Shown: positions 1 to 12,601, counted from the first letter of the stretch. The stretch is 64,000 nt of DNA from Commensalibacter nepenthis (GCF_029953305.1 NZ_JASBAN010000001.1:1605001-1669000), one strand, 5' to 3'. Numbers and translations are program-made. Notes: a model not told the origin generated them from the letters alone.

Positions 1-2508
<2,508 letters not shown>

Positions 2509-2617
2509 ACTATAAAACACACATACACTCATATCAGTCACTCTTATAAAATAACCAATTCCAATTAACCAACCATACACTCACAATACCAACCAACACA
2601 CAAGGGTATATTAGATG

Positions 2618-2735
2618 ACCTGGTGGCAATGGCGGGGAGTGAACCACCCGATCCCATCCCGAACTCGGCCGTGAAAACCCCCAGCGCCCATGATACTATG
2701 TCTTAAGGCATGGGAAAGTAGGTCGCCGCCAGGTC
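2618..2735 (+). rRNA. rrf: 5S ribosomal RNA
   Basis: This is a typical 5S rRNA of about 118 nt. It starts ACCTGGTGGCAATGGCG, has the conserved CCCGATCCCATCCCGAACTC block, and closes with GGTCGCCGCCAGGT pairing back to the 5' end. It lies about 110 nt downstream of the 23S end, in the normal rRNA operon order. Ends are placed from the terminal helix and may be off by one or two bases. Confidence 0.95.
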
Positions 2736-3015
2736 TTCTAATATACCCCCCTCTAAATATAAAATAATCCCCATTAAACTAAACACTCAGTTTAAACTTT
2801 CTATTACTATTATAAATAAAATAGGATTATCATTTATACTCTGTCCAATATACCTCGCAGAGTAAGAAAATAACGATCTGAACTATCCTTCAAAATAAAG
2901 AACGATAACTCTCAGATCTAAAATTAACTGAGATTAACTCAATTCATGTTAATTCAGTTCTCATATGCCAATAGGGAAATCATGCATCCCTCAACTACAA
3001 AGGCATATACACCCC

Positions 3016-3092
<77 letters not shown>

Positions 3093-3111
3093 ATCAAATA
3101 CATGTATAATC

Positions 3112-3174
3112 TGTAAGAATTAATCGCGTCGTTTACAGATTTTGTTTAAAATAACCATCTAAAACCTCATAGGG
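3112..3174 (-). mobile_element. IS scar: C-terminal tail of an IS3/IS481-type transposase
   Basis: Read on the minus strand, 3174-3133 encodes PYEVLDGYFKQNL and a stop. This resembles the C-terminus of DDE integrase-type transposases that end ...GKTPYE... The stretch 3117-3174 matches 47464-47521 at 53 of 58 positions, and all five differences are transitions. At the other locus the tail extends further upstream with a clear transposase motif. Only the last 13 codons survive here; upstream coding is gone. The element end may be the TGTA at 3112. It sits just behind the initiator tRNA and next to an AT-rich accessory gene. Confidence 0.65.
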
Positions 3175-3584
3175 AAATTAATTAACTATGTTCGATTATG
3201 TCATGACAAATGCTCGTGTATATAAGGTCGTTAAAGATAGGTTTTGCAATCTTATTGGGTAATTATCTAAAGCCTGCGTTGCATAAACATGTGTTTTATT
3301 TTCACTATCTACTTCAAAACTATATTGTCTAGGATAATTTAAATATTGTTTTGTGTAAGATCATATAGTTAAATAGACTAATTTTATCGTATAACAGTTA
3401 ACTTCTGATATTTATAAGTATAAATTATATTATTGATATAATAATTTATAAATTTTAAATGTATTTCAAAGTAATTATTGAAATAATTATTATAATATTA
3501 CTATTTTTATAAATATATATGTTATAATAACATCATAATAATAATTTATATTACATATTTTATTTATAAAAGGATAGTTTTATT
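3175..3584 (+). other. Extremely AT-rich non-coding stretch before the hydrolase pseudogene
   Basis: I see no gene here. From about 3400 to 3570 the DNA is almost entirely A and T, with many short overlapping inverted repeats of the TAATAATTTATA type. It ends in AAAAGGAT, a plausible ribosome binding site about 10 nt before the ATG at 3585. Its composition is unlike neighbouring housekeeping intergenic DNA and fits horizontally acquired or decaying sequence. Confidence 0.5.
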
Positions 3585-5324
3585 ATGGTATTTACAGTAA
3601 ATGTTAATAAAAAATTGAGGAATATTTTATTAGGAAAAAATGGTTTGTTAAAGGAGGTGAATGGTATAAACGGTATGCCCATTTCTGTTGCACCAGGGTT
3701 TCCAGATTTAGAAGATCAATTTAATCAAATGGGTATTACGCATATTTGATTGCATGATTGTTTTGGGATTGGTGATATTGATAATGGTTTTAATGTTACG
3801 CATTCAAATATTGATCAGTTAATGATAAACGTTCCTTCTGACCAACAACTTAAAGCAAAACAATTTATTGCTGATTATGCGAATAAAAGAACAATTTTTC
3901 CGTATGCTGCTGTTGGTATGCGTAATAACGATCTTACACAAGCTTTAAAAGGTGCGAATTATCAAATTACAGATGATGCTATTCGTCGTATTATGAATAA
4001 TAATGTCAATGTGAACCCTGGTAAGCTTCAACGACAAATGATGTTTCGCATTGGGCGGACACTTGATGGTGGGTATGAGCCTCCCGAAAATTTTGATATT
4101 TATGCGTCGCTAGTTTCTAAGTTAGTAGAGCGTTATTCTTTAAACTATAAAGCGACTGGTTTGCCAAGAAAAGTTACATATTGGGAAATATGGAACGAAC
4201 CAGATTTAATATTTTTTTGGAATAATAATACACCACAGGTTTTCTATGAATTTTATAGTAAAATAGCAAAAGCTATTAAAGCAGTTGACCCAATAGCGAA
4301 AGTAGGTGGGGCAGCTGTTGCTTTTGCATATAATCTCGATGGGGCATATATTGATGGCTTGCTTGGTTATTGTAAAACAACTGAGACTCCGATTGATTTC
4401 CTTTCTTGGCACTATTACCATAGCGAACCACAAAGTATTATGGATGTTGGCTATCATATCCAAAAAACTTTAAATAAATATGGTTACAATGATATTGAAA
4501 GTCACTGTACAGAATGGAATTCTACCGCAATAGGAACTGTGAATAGTTTAACGAAACTACAATCTGCGCAGAATGCTGCATTTTTGACATCAGTGTTAAT
4601 ATGTATGCAATATTCTAAAATTGATAAAGCATATTATTATCGTGGTGATGGCGCATCTTTTGGTCTGTTTAATGACCAATTTAATCCACAAAGTTGGCCC
4701 AATAAGAATTTTTGTACATACGCTGCGCAGGGATTTAATTTATTTACACGCATGTTTGAAACCCCTTATATATTAACCCAAGATAATAATTTTGATACTG
4801 GATTAACAACACTTGTTGGCGAAAACGAGGTGGGGAACAAGATCAATATTTTGGCTGCTAATTTTGAAATAGATACGAATTTTATCGACACCAATTTGCC
4901 GCCGAATGGCTATTCTTTGTATCAACAATATTATTTAGATTCAAATAGAACAACAAATCAATTAAATGATGATTGGAGCAAAGCTCATTGGTTCGGGGGA
5001 GTTGATCCTAGTACTATTCTGTATGATAATGAAGTTCGACAAAAAAAATTGATGCTTCAATTGCCTGTTATTGGGACGTTACCTACAAGAAATATCAGTT
5101 ACGATCAAAGTCACACAGGATTGACTGTCAATATCACAAATATTGCAGAAAATTATAAAATCACAGCATATCTTATCAAAGAAGGTGGTCGCCTTGATCG
5201 TATGACACCAGAAAACGTAACGGCATCTGTGAATAGCTCTCTGATCAATAATGTTTTGTCGATTACGGATTTGGGGGTCACTCCATCAACTGTGACATTA
5301 TATACTATTGATTTCACAGGTTAA
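3585..5324 (+). pseudogene. Glycoside hydrolase, family 39-like, split by an in-frame TGA
   Basis: Reading from ATG 3585 gives 54 codons ending GITHI, then TGA at 3747-3749, then LHDCFGIGDID and 513 further codons in the same frame to TAA at 5324. The peptide on both sides of the stop reads as one continuous barrel segment, and arginine (CGA) is the obvious ancestral codon. The downstream part has the clan A pair: acid/base Glu in EIWNEPD (about residue 150 after the TGA) and nucleophile Glu in CTEWNS (about residue 255). A truncated start at TTG 3750 would lose the first barrel strand. No signal peptide is visible before the stop. Family 39 includes beta-xylosidases and related retaining enzymes; the substrate cannot be read from sequence. 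Base composition is AT-rich and an IS scar lies upstream, suggesting transfer. It may be a recent pseudogene, a read-through gene or a sequencing error. Confidence 0.75.
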
Positions 5325-5556
5325 GAGTGATCCCATATAAAGAACTTTTTTAAAAATAATGATAAATTTCTTTTTTTTAATAATAATTAGAGTGGAAAAT
5401 TATCATTCAAAATATTATTTAGTTTATTGAGTGTATTCAATATTGTTGAGTGAATTTGAAGTATGTATTTTATTTAAAAATGTTATTGGTTTACACTTAA
5501 TAAATATTATGGATAGTATCCATGGTTTACAACATTGAAAATAATAAATATTACAC

Positions 5557-6225
5557 ATGATAGAACTTTTTGAAATTATAGGAATAGGGCTCATTACCCT
5601 TTTACCTTTGGCAAACCCTTTAACGGCGGTTGCTTTGTTTCTTAGCTTAACTGAGGATATGAATCAAAAAACACGTAATCAGCAAGCACTGATGGCGGGT
5701 GTCTATGTTTTTCTTATTATGATTGTGACATGGTACGCGGGTCAGCTCGTTATGAATACGTTTGGTATTTCTGTGCCAGGGCTGCGCATTGCGGGTGGGC
5801 TTATCGTTTGTTTTATTGGTTTCCAAATGCTGTTTCCTGTCAAGAAGTTGCATGAGGTGCCAGAAGTTCATTCTGTGACAGCAGAATTGAAAAAAGAACC
5901 CGATACGAATATTGCTTTTGTTCCTTTGGCAATGCCTGGAACAGCAGGACCTGGAACGATTGCAATGATTATCAGCAATGCATCAGCCGTAAAGCAACCA
6001 ACGGTACATATCTCCGAGTGGGTTATTTATGTTGCTCCAGTGGTGGTGTTTTTTATTATTAGTGCTTTATTGTGGATTTCTTTGCGCAGTTCAATGGTAA
6101 TTATGCGCATTATTGGAAATAGTGGTGTACAGGCAATATCGCGGTTAATGGGATTTTTGTTGGTATGTATGGGGGTTCAGTTTATTATTAATGGTTCTTT
6201 GGATGTTGCAGCGAGCATACATTAA
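5557..6225 (+). CDS. MarC family integral membrane protein
   Basis: A 222-residue, very hydrophobic protein with about six membrane segments. The N-terminal [16 protein letters not shown] and the mid-protein [17 protein letters not shown] are typical of the MarC/SnatA (UPF0056) family. The central loop (about residues 90-120) is hydrophilic. Family members sit in the inner membrane; some have been linked to amino-acid export, but for most the function is unknown, so I do not assign a substrate. It stands alone, 232 bp after the hydrolase pseudogene and 92 bp before the porin gene. Length is normal for the family. Confidence 0.85.
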   Translation: MIELFEIIGIGLITLLPLANPLTAVALFLSLTEDMNQKTRNQQALMAGVYVFLIMIVTWYAGQLVMNTFGISVPGLRIAGGLIVCFIGFQMLFPVKKLHEVPEVHSVTAELKKEPDTNIAFVPLAMPGTAGPGTIAMIISNASAVKQPTVHISEWVIYVAPVVVFFIISALLWISLRSSMVIMRIIGNSGVQAISRLMGFLLVCMGVQFIINGSLDVAASIH

Positions 6226-6317
6226 GTTTTTTTAATGGGATCACAACCTCTTGAATTGACCAAATAGCCGGCTTTTGATTTCCTGCTTGAATAAATTGGT
6301 TTTAAGGGTTTAAAAAA

Positions 6318-7709
6318 ATGTTTCGTAAAAGTAATTATAAAATATCTTCTGCTTTAATGGTAATTACTTTTTTGTCTGTAACCTATACGGAAAAAGCGGA
6401 CGCGCAACAATCTTTTCAATTGAAAAAAAGTACGACACTTCAACCAATTGATCGTAACGGCGCTAACGAGGATCCGTCTAAAGAGTTGTTATTTAGCGGA
6501 TTAAATCATTACTTGAACCAATATGGAATTCAGTTGGGATTAAATTGGGTTACTGAAACTGCTGGGGTTGTCAGTGGTGGTAAGCGCAAAGGTGCTGATT
6601 TTACCCAACAAATTGCTTTTTCAGTTGATGTTGATTGGGAAAAGATTATCGGTTGGAAAGGTTTTTCAACTCATGCAATTATTATGAATCGTTCTGGACG
6701 TAATGCCAGTGCTGATTATGTAGGGGATTCGCAAATCCAAGCACAAGAAGTTTACGGGGGCGGGTATGCCCGTCTGGTTCGTATGTATGATTTATATGGT
6801 GAACAAAAATTATGGCATGACAAGATTGATATCAAGATCGGACGTATGAGTGTTGGTGATGATTATGCACATAGTGCGATTGCGTGTCAGTTTATTTTAT
6901 TGACCACTTGTGGACATCCCAGAAGCACACAATCTCAACAAGGGTTTTCTGATTGGCCAGGTGCTGTTTGGGGAGGACGTATTTTATATAAAATAACTTC
7001 ACAAGCTTATATACAAGTTGGCGCGTATCAAAGTACTCCTTGGCCTCAAGGAGGCAGAACGGGTTGGGATTGGGGAACATCACAAACAACAGGCGCTTTT
7101 GTCCCAGTAGAAGTTGGATATAATCCTGATATTGGTAAAGATCATTTGGTTGGGCATATTCATGTGGGTGCTGGGATTGACAGCAGCCGTTTTGAAACAT
7201 GGTCTTCACAAGTAACGGGTTCAGGTAAAAAGGATAATCGTTTTCAATTTTGGATTCAAGCTGACCAAATGGTTTATCGTAATGATCCTGTGGAAGACCA
7301 TGGGTTATACGTGATAGCGAATTATGGGCATGATGCAGCCACGACATCTACGTTTAAAGATTTTTATAATATTGGTGTTTTAGACCGTGGATTTTGGAAA
7401 TCACGATCTTACGATCAATTTGGGTTAATGCTGACCTATTATACAGTGCCACGTGCTTTAAGTAGAGCACAACAATATCAAATTAATAATGGAATGGTCA
7501 CAGGTGCTAATGGAATCTTTAACGGTTTATTGAACGGTGCACCTGGGGTTCAAACCAACAGTTTGTTATTCGAAGCCAATTATGGCATAGCAGCCTATCG
7601 TGGGGTGATGTTGATGCCAATTTTTGAATATTTTCATAATGTTGCTGCGACAAAAAGCACTTATAAAGATGCGGTCGTGTTTGGTTTAAAAACAAACGTT
7701 ACTTTTTAG
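6318..7709 (+). CDS. oprB: OprB family carbohydrate-selective porin
   Basis: A 463-residue outer-membrane beta-barrel precursor. The first 29 or so residues form a signal peptide with probable cleavage after KADA before QQSFQ. The mature part is rich in aromatic, alternating beta-strand segments and ends VVFGLKTNVTF, with the C-terminal Phe typical of outer-membrane proteins. GWDWGTSQTTGAFVPVEVGY and the overall pattern resemble OprB porins, which admit sugars by passive diffusion. Acetic acid bacteria carry many such porins to feed periplasmic sugar oxidation; that link is inference. The gene has its own intergenic region on each side. A plausible ribosome binding site (AAGGG) lies about ten bases before the ATG. 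Confidence 0.85.
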   Translation: MFRKSNYKISSALMVITFLSVTYTEKADAQQSFQLKKSTTLQPIDRNGANEDPSKELLFSGLNHYLNQYGIQLGLNWVTETAGVVSGGKRKGADFTQQIAFSVDVDWEKIIGWKGFSTHAIIMNRSGRNASADYVGDSQIQAQEVYGGGYARLVRMYDLYGEQKLWHDKIDIKIGRMSVGDDYAHSAIACQFILLTTCGHPRSTQSQQGFSDWPGAVWGGRILYKITSQAYIQVGAYQSTPWPQGGRTGWDWGTSQTTGAFVPVEVGYNPDIGKDHLVGHIHVGAGIDSSRFETWSSQVTGSGKKDNRFQFWIQADQMVYRNDPVEDHGLYVIANYGHDAATTSTFKDFYNIGVLDRGFWKSRSYDQFGLMLTYYTVPRALSRAQQYQINNGMVTGANGIFNGLLNGAPGVQTNSLLFEANYGIAAYRGVMLMPIFEYFHNVAATKSTYKDAVVFGLKTNVTF

Positions 7710-7800
7710 GGAAACTATTGTATAAATAACTGCTATTCGTTCGTTGAATTGATATCGTATTTAAAAATTTGACACGATTACATAAAATGAAACAGCGGTA

Positions 7801-8067
7801 TTGAACAAAGTGATTAAAAAAATAATTTTATCAGGAGCAGCATTTTTATTGCTAGGAGCATGCAATCCTGAGATGGGGCGATTGCCTCTCGAAAGTGATG
7901 TTGGTTGTTTGCGCAAAGAATTATCTTCAGATATGCATTTATCTTTTCAAACAGCTGCCAATTTTTGTCAAAAAAACGATCATGGTGTGCCGTTGCCCTT
8001 GAATTTAAAAGGTGCATTGGATCTTCAAGTGCAGGCAGAGCGAGCCAATATTGCGTATATAAATTAA
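7801..8067 (+). CDS. Small putative lipoprotein
   Basis: An 88-residue protein with a positively charged N-terminus (MNKVIKKII), a hydrophobic stretch and a lipobox LLGAC at about residues 17-21, so it is likely lipidated at Cys21 and exported. The mature part has two further Cys and ends QAERANIAYIN. I do not recognise a family; it vaguely resembles small entry-exclusion-like or OprB-linked lipoproteins, but I make no functional claim. The start is TTG at 7801; GTG at 7810 is an in-frame alternative. It lies 91 bp after the porin gene and could share its transcript. Confidence 0.6.
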   Translation: MNKVIKKIILSGAAFLLLGACNPEMGRLPLESDVGCLRKELSSDMHLSFQTAANFCQKNDHGVPLPLNLKGALDLQVQAERANIAYIN

Positions 8068-8230
8068 ATATGTTCACGCTTTAATTTTTCAAGCAACAAA
8101 AACTGGTTTTTTGAATAATGAAACAACCAAAGAACCACAAGAAATCAATAAAAAAACTTGGAAACTGCGTTAATATATGTATTATTTGGGCGTAGTTAAT
8201 GAAATTACTTAATTTTATATAGGATAAAAA

Positions 8231-8305
<75 letters not shown>

Positions 8306-8464
8306 TTGTATATTTTGCTTTTTATATAGGAGCTGAGCATAGACTGCAAGGGTGATAAAAGATTTTTTTTGTAAGTTTATTACAAAATTTATAGATTTAT
8401 CACAGTATCTATGTTTGCTTGTAAATAAAAAACGATATGTAAGATACATTGACATTGAAACAAG

Positions 8465-9850
8465 TTGTCAGGTTCACAGTTGATTAAGAGAGATTTTGTG
8501 TTAGAGAGTAAAAAAATAAACGAAGCGATACGCATCGTTGATCAAGTGGTGGAATGCCCATCTTGTGGATTAGTGCAAAAATATCCAGAGGTAAAACATG
8601 GTGAATTGGTCGCATGTCATCGATGTGGGCTTGAACTTTTTCGACATCCGATCAGCCGGCAATGGGCAGTTCCTTTTGCCTTTGCGATATCATCAGCGAT
8701 TTTATACGTGATGATGGTGTCGTTTCCCTTATTATCTGTGAATATTTATGGACGAACAAATTCGCTGGGTATTTTGAAAGGTAGTATTGAATTTATGCAT
8801 CAGAGCTTGGGAAGTGTAGGAGCTTTGGTGGGATTAGTTGTTGTTGTCTTTCCCATTATTATTATCGGTTTGATCCTTAGCATTTTGTATTATTCACGGT
8901 TTTTGACATTGCCGGCTTTTTTCCCGAAATTATTGCATTTATACCGATTATTACGACCTTGGTCGATGATTGAAGTCTATATTTTGGGGGTTTTCGTTGC
9001 TTATACAAAACTTGTAGGCATGGCTTATGTTGAAATTGATTATTCATTATATGCTATGGTTTTGCTGATGATTACCATGAGCATCACGGATGCGAGTACT
9101 GATTTTGCTATGTTGTGGGAACGATGTGCTATTCACAAAATAATGGTTTATCGTGAAAAACAAGTAGAAGTCAGCCATTATCATGCTGATATTTTACCCG
9201 AAAATGACTATCTGGCTTCATGTGAATGTTGTGGTTTGGTTTTTACAACCGACACTCGGATTCAAGAAGAGGAACAGCTTGGGATATGTCCTCGATGTGG
9301 AAAAAATATCCATAAACGTAAACCAAATAGCTTGAATCGGTCGTTGGCTTTGTTAATTACAGCTTTTGTTTTTTATATCCCAGCCAATCTCTATCCTATT
9401 ATGAGTACAACAATGATGGGTAGAGTGAGCAGCCATCAAATCTTTGGCGGGGTTGTAGAGCTATGGCAAAGTCAGATGATTCCTTTGGCTTTATTGGTGT
9501 TTGTTGCCAGTATTGCTGTGCCTGTTTTAAAAATATCAGGCATAGGATTGATGATTGCTGCGTGCTTAATACGATCAAAAAAATGGCTGGTGATGAGGTC
9601 TAAATTATTTCGTGTCATTACCTTTATTGGTCGTTGGTCTATGATTGATGTCTTTATGATTTCCATTCTAATTGCATTAATTCATTTTGATGCGTTGGCA
9701 ACAGTGCATGCCCATATTGGTATTTTGATGTTTGCTGCTGTGGTCGTGGTTACAATATTTGCAGCAGATACGTTCGATCCCCGTTTAATGTGGGATTATG
9801 CCAAAATGAATGAGTCTCGATCCAGTCATACAACAGCAGATAAAAATTAA
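8465..9850 (+). CDS. pqiA: PqiA family membrane protein (paraquat-inducible protein A)
   Basis: About 460 residues in two tandem PqiA domains. Each opens with a paired zinc-ribbon-like motif: CPSCG...CHRCG near residues 35-55 and CECCG...CPRCG near 255-280. Each is followed by about four membrane helices. PqiA is the inner-membrane partner of the PqiB tunnel that spans the periplasm for lipid movement. The gene is first of a pqiA-pqiB-pqiC run, 48 bp before pqiB. The TTG start at 8465 is the longest option; GTG at 8498 has a better ribosome binding site (AAGAGAG) and would shorten the protein by 11 residues. Length matches the two-domain YebS/PqiA type. Confidence 0.88.
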   Translation: MSGSQLIKRDFVLESKKINEAIRIVDQVVECPSCGLVQKYPEVKHGELVACHRCGLELFRHPISRQWAVPFAFAISSAILYVMMVSFPLLSVNIYGRTNSLGILKGSIEFMHQSLGSVGALVGLVVVVFPIIIIGLILSILYYSRFLTLPAFFPKLLHLYRLLRPWSMIEVYILGVFVAYTKLVGMAYVEIDYSLYAMVLLMITMSITDASTDFAMLWERCAIHKIMVYREKQVEVSHYHADILPENDYLASCECCGLVFTTDTRIQEEEQLGICPRCGKNIHKRKPNSLNRSLALLITAFVFYIPANLYPIMSTTMMGRVSSHQIFGGVVELWQSQMIPLALLVFVASIAVPVLKISGIGLMIAACLIRSKKWLVMRSKLFRVITFIGRWSMIDVFMISILIALIHFDALATVHAHIGILMFAAVVVVTIFAADTFDPRLMWDYAKMNESRSSHTTADKN

Positions 9851-9898
9851 GTTTCTATACAATTCGTATAAATAGTATTAACATTCAGTAAAAGAAAT

Positions 9899-11587
9899 AT
9901 GTCTAACAATAATAATGATCAATTACCCTTGGCACCAACACGAAAGATCAAGTTCTCCTTGGTGTGGGTTGTTCCTATTTTAGTCGCTGTACTAGCGATT
10001 TATCTGGGATGGAAAGCGATTTATAACGCAGGACCTACGATTACAATTTCATTTGAAACGGCTGATGGAATCGTCAGTGGACAAACACAAGTAAAAAATA
10101 AATCGGTTGTTTTAGGTACGGTTAAAAGCGTAAATTTAAGTCAAGATATGCGTCATGTTGATGTGCAAGTTGCGATGACAAGACGTGCTGCCTCTGTGAT
10201 TTCAAGCAATGCACGCTTTTGGGTTGTTCGACCCCGCTTTAATGGTGCCAATATTTCAGGTCTAGAAACTTTGATTAGCGGTGCTTATATTGCGTTTGAT
10301 CCAGGAAATTATAAAGTTGGCAAACGACAACGCTCCTTTGTGGGACTGGAATCACCACCTGGAGTGCGTTCTGGGCAACCTGGAACTACTTATACCCTTG
10401 CCACTAATAATCTAGGATCTTTGGGAGAGGGCGCGCCTATTTTCTATCGAGATACTGTGGCGGGCGAAGTGTTGAGTTACGACATGCCCAAGGGCGGTGT
10501 TGGACCGATTTTATTGCATATTTTCCTAAAAAAACCTTATGACAGCTATTTGCACCCTAATAGTGCTTTTTGGAATGTATCGGGGATTAAATTTGGTTTT
10601 GGTGCGACAGGGTTAAATATTGAATTGCAATCTATTCAGGCATTAATGTCTGGAGGTGTTGCTTTTGATGAATTAGATAGACCTTTGGTGGCAGATAAAG
10701 AGCATCAAAATAATGAGATCGTTCCTGCCAATACGCAATTTAATCTATATACCGATAGAGATGCTGCGGAAAATGCACGCTATCAAGATAATGTGCATCT
10801 TGTAACTTATGTAACGTCTTCGGTAAAAGGGTTATCCAAAGGAAGCAGAGTAACTTTGTTCGGATTACAGATCGGAACCGTACAGAATGTTGCATTAATT
10901 ATTGATCGTGCCGCCAATAAAACCCGTGCAAAAATCACTATGGATATTCAACCCGACCGTGTTTTTTCATTTCAAAAAAAGTATGATTCTGCAACATTGG
11001 CTTTGATTACGAAATCATTGATTGCAAATGGAATGAGAGCAAGTGTCGCCAGTGATAATTTCTTGTTTGGCAGCTCTTTAATTTCATTGAATTTTGTTGA
11101 TGCGAAGAAACTTATTATCCCGCAAAAAGAAGGCGATGCCTTGGTTATTCCAAGCCAAGCAGGGGGTATGGATGGGATTATGGCTTCTATGTCAACAGTT
11201 GCATCAAAATTGGCAGCAATGCCGTTGGATCAGTTGGGTGAAAATCTTAATAACCTCATGGCACATGCTGATGATCGTTTGAATAGTCCAGATGTGACCA
11301 AAACGTTAAAAGCAATGCGCCAAACGATGCAAAATATGAGCGATTTGAGTAAGAAAGTGAATAATGGAGCCTCTCCTTTACTAAAGGAATTGCCAGAGAT
11401 GAGTCGCCAGCTAGATCAAACCTTAAAGAATGCGAATAAATTACTGGGCAGTTATGGTGGTAACACAGATTTCCATCGTAATTTACAAACAATGATTGTT
11501 CAGTTAAGCGAAACAGCAAGATCTTTGCGTTTTCTTAGTGATTTTATGACACAACATCCATCTGCTCTTATAACAGGACGTAAATAA
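9899..11587 (+). CDS. pqiB: PqiB family MCE-domain lipid transport protein
   Basis: A 562-residue protein with a short cytoplasmic N-terminus, one membrane anchor (about residues 22-42, VWVVPILVAVLAIYLGW), then repeated MCE (mammalian cell entry) domains and a C-terminal helical region. MCE hallmarks include the ADGIVSGQTQVKNKSV region and the later KGLSKGSRVTLFGLQIGTV block. E. coli PqiB has three MCE domains that stack into a hexameric tube across the periplasm; length and repeats here are consistent. It lies between pqiA and pqiC, and its TAA overlaps the pqiC ATG by one base, indicating translational coupling. Confidence 0.92.
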   Translation: MSNNNNDQLPLAPTRKIKFSLVWVVPILVAVLAIYLGWKAIYNAGPTITISFETADGIVSGQTQVKNKSVVLGTVKSVNLSQDMRHVDVQVAMTRRAASVISSNARFWVVRPRFNGANISGLETLISGAYIAFDPGNYKVGKRQRSFVGLESPPGVRSGQPGTTYTLATNNLGSLGEGAPIFYRDTVAGEVLSYDMPKGGVGPILLHIFLKKPYDSYLHPNSAFWNVSGIKFGFGATGLNIELQSIQALMSGGVAFDELDRPLVADKEHQNNEIVPANTQFNLYTDRDAAENARYQDNVHLVTYVTSSVKGLSKGSRVTLFGLQIGTVQNVALIIDRAANKTRAKITMDIQPDRVFSFQKKYDSATLALITKSLIANGMRASVASDNFLFGSSLISLNFVDAKKLIIPQKEGDALVIPSQAGGMDGIMASMSTVASKLAAMPLDQLGENLNNLMAHADDRLNSPDVTKTLKAMRQTMQNMSDLSKKVNNGASPLLKELPEMSRQLDQTLKNANKLLGSYGGNTDFHRNLQTMIVQLSETARSLRFLSDFMTQHPSALITGRK

Positions 11588-12228
11588 TGACCAGTTTTAA
11601 CATAACAAACAGAGTATCGCGCCGTCATCTTTTGAAAACTGTTATGGGCGGGTCTCTTTTAGCCGTAACGGGTAGCGCATTAGCTGCATGCAGCAATTCT
11701 GGTCCGACATATTACACGCTTTCCCCTGTACAGGGCAGAGTTTATAATACGAATTCTTCTATTATAGAAGTCAGAACGCCTTCTTTAGCAGGATTTTTAG
11801 ATAAGGATCGGATTGTTTCAGAAATTAGTAATAACAAATTGACATTATCTTCTTCTGATGCATGGGCGGATAATATTACCAATATGATTGGTCGGGTGAT
11901 GATGCTAGATCTTGCCCAACGTCTGCCTAACTCACGTGTATTCTTGCAAAATCAAGCAACACAAACAGTCCCACAAGTTTATGTTGAAATGGATATTTCC
12001 AGATTCAACCAAGATGCAAGGGGTAAAGCGGTGGTCACTGCTGATTTAGTGATTCGACCTGAAGGGGATAAGCCTGCTCGTTTGAATCGTTTATTGACTT
12101 TAGAAAAGGCTCCTGCCGATAGTAGCACGCAAGCATTGGTCGTTGCATTAAGCGAGATGTTGGGCGAGATCGCAGATATGGCGGCGGGAAACCTTGTAAA
12201 CATACCTGTTACGTCTGAACGTTACTAA
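11587..12228 (+). CDS. pqiC: PqiC-type ABC-transport auxiliary lipoprotein
   Basis: A 213-residue exported lipoprotein of the PqiC/YmbA (DUF330) type. The N-terminus has a twin-arginine-like SRRHLLK, a hydrophobic core and lipobox LAAC near residue 36, so lipidation is likely; whether Tat or Sec exports it is unclear. The mature part opens with the family-typical GPTYYTLSPVQG, then IIEVRTPSLAGFLDKDRIV, matching the known start of these lipoproteins. It is the outer-membrane partner of PqiAB. The gene begins inside the pqiB stop codon (TAATG) and is followed by a strong terminator, so pqiABC is a closed operon. Confidence 0.88.
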   Translation: MTSFNITNRVSRRHLLKTVMGGSLLAVTGSALAACSNSGPTYYTLSPVQGRVYNTNSSIIEVRTPSLAGFLDKDRIVSEISNNKLTLSSSDAWADNITNMIGRVMMLDLAQRLPNSRVFLQNQATQTVPQVYVEMDISRFNQDARGKAVVTADLVIRPEGDKPARLNRLLTLEKAPADSSTQALVVALSEMLGEIADMAAGNLVNIPVTSERY

Positions 12229-12254
12229 TTTATATCCTATAGATATGTATTGAA

Positions 12255-12278
12255 AAGGAAGCTTAGGCTTCCTTTTTT
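12255..12278 (+). terminator. Rho-independent terminator after pqiC
   Basis: A perfect 8-bp stem AAGGAAGC / GCTTCCTT with a 4-nt loop TTAG is followed by a run of T. It closes the pqiABC operon, 26 bp after the pqiC stop. Confidence 0.9.
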
Positions 12279-12352
12279 GTAATAGGAACATATTGAGATA
12301 ATGGATGAATTATATATGTGGATAATATTAGATACAGCTGGCATTCAAGGAA

Positions 12353-12601
12353 ATGAAAAAGGTGTTATTCTTTTGGAAGAGGAGTAATTTAGGGGCTCGT
12401 ATAACGTTAGAAAGATGTGAGCAATATAATACCATTACAATAGGGATTTATGGTGTTGTGGTCCATACAGTTTTTTGCGACCAAGATTCGAGCTATAAGC
12501 TATATAAGGAAATGAAAAAAGATATTCAGGAATTTCTTGCACGGGAAACGACTGAAATAGAGAAACTACAATTTTATGAATTTTTTACTAAAAACTATTA
12601 A
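12353..12601 (+). CDS. Hypothetical small protein, 82 residues
   Basis: An open frame of 82 codons, MKKVLFFWKR...FFTKNY, between the pqiC terminator and a second terminator that overlaps its end. The product is small, basic at the N-terminus and mixed alpha/beta in character (TITIGIYGVVVHTVF), with no signal peptide. I do not recognise it. Weak AAGG-type sequence precedes the ATG. Being boxed between two terminators suggests an independent small transcription unit, but coding is not proven. Homologues in related genomes would be decisive. Confidence 0.45.
   Translation: MKKVLFFWKRSNLGARITLERCEQYNTITIGIYGVVVHTVFCDQDSSYKLYKEMKKDIQEFLARETTEIEKLQFYEFFTKNY

Noticed and set aside
3747-3749. TGA as a selenocysteine codon in the hydrolase
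   Set aside because: The context fits a lost Arg codon in a glycoside hydrolase, no SECIS-like hairpin is evident just after it, and this family has no known selenoproteins.
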